Shown here piece by piece: positions 4,935-5,051 of a DNA stretch of 5,051 nt; the first letter of the stretch is position 1, and each line of letters opens with the position of its first letter. This DNA comes from VAZQ01 sp035552735 (GTDB lineage: Bacteria > Pseudomonadota > Alphaproteobacteria > Rhizobiales > Xanthobacteraceae): NCBI GenBank assembly GCA_035552735.1, contig DASZKX010000238.1, positions 1 through 5,051 on the forward strand. Reading direction: 5' to 3'. The notes beneath the pieces were generated by a model. The model was not told where the DNA came from, did no database searches, and saw nothing but the letters and a program-made list of their open reading frames with translations. The translations under genes and the position numbers were made by a program.

Positions 4935-5051
4935 TCAGCCGGTGGCGGTCAGCACGCGGCCGGCGCGCTCGACCGGCTGGGCGGCGATCAGCACGAAGGC
5001 GATGATGCAGGGCTGCGTGCCGCGGTTGTTCCAATTGTGGATGGTGCCGCG
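4935..5051 (-). CDS. Cupin-like protein, C-terminal end (partial)
   Basis: The last 38 codons and TGA stop of a gene that continues beyond the right edge. The visible part includes RGTIHNWNNRGTQP, followed by the strand CIIAFVLIAAQPV and a short tail ending in TATG. G-x-x-H-x-W-x-N-x-G followed by a hydrophobic strand is what I expect of the second conserved cupin motif (a metal-binding His in a G-x-x-H-x-x-x-N context). That would suggest a small single-domain cupin, either a sugar/acid-binding or a regulatory type. The substrate cannot be told from this fragment. The tail codes normally, with high GC like the neighbouring membrane-protein gene. Confidence 0.8.
   Translation of the reverse strand, partial: RGTIHNWNNRGTQPCIIAFVLIAAQPVERAGRVLTATG

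Noticed and set aside
1..5051. CRISPR array, tRNA, rRNA or a complete insertion sequence
   Set aside because: No regularly spaced repeats, no cloverleaf or conserved rRNA segments, and no transposase motifs were seen on either strand.

Overview
The window looks like a piece of a high-GC alphaproteobacterial chromosome, most likely Bradyrhizobium or a close relative (Nitrobacteraceae). The signs are the strongly GC-rich codon use of most genes, a dispersed palindromic repeat of the GTAGGGTGGGTTAG type that is common in that group, and the general style of the proteins. This assignment is from memory of such genomes, not from a search. All genes but one small ORF are on the minus strand, so the region reads from right to left.

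From right to left: the last 38 codons of a cupin-like protein enter at the right edge (4935-5051). They are followed by a 90-residue protein with two membrane segments (4567-4839). A 40-residue single-span ORF (4440-4562, plus strand) converges on it tail to tail. Next is an intrinsic terminator embedded in a conserved ~70-bp sequence (4290-4360), then a two-gene phage DNA-packaging module: a small terminase-associated protein (3987-4265) and the large terminase subunit (2662-3987), joined by a TAGTG stop-start overlap. A second copy of the ~70-bp terminator sequence (2551-2618) lies just past the terminase gene, so the packaging pair is bracketed by imperfect direct repeats. No portal, protease or capsid gene follows, so the module is an orphan in this window.

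The stretch 2338-2661 has no gene. It holds the second terminator repeat, a palindromic dispersed repeat (about 2408-2531) and a weak terminator-like hairpin (2371-2387). To its left is a two-gene polymorphic-toxin locus: a 527-residue proline/alanine-rich protein with a C-terminal CxxC / DHQ / CxxC treble-clef-like putative nuclease tip (754-2337), followed 55 bp later by an Imm21-like immunity protein (162-698). The immunity gene and toxin tip are much less GC-rich than the toxin body, as expected for exchangeable toxin-tip and immunity cassettes. A doubtful 47-codon ORF (16-159) follows the immunity gene.

The most interesting points are the toxin/immunity pair, whose long repeat-bearing N-terminal region carries no delivery domain I recognise, and the orphan terminase pair flanked by matching terminator-plus-palindrome repeats.
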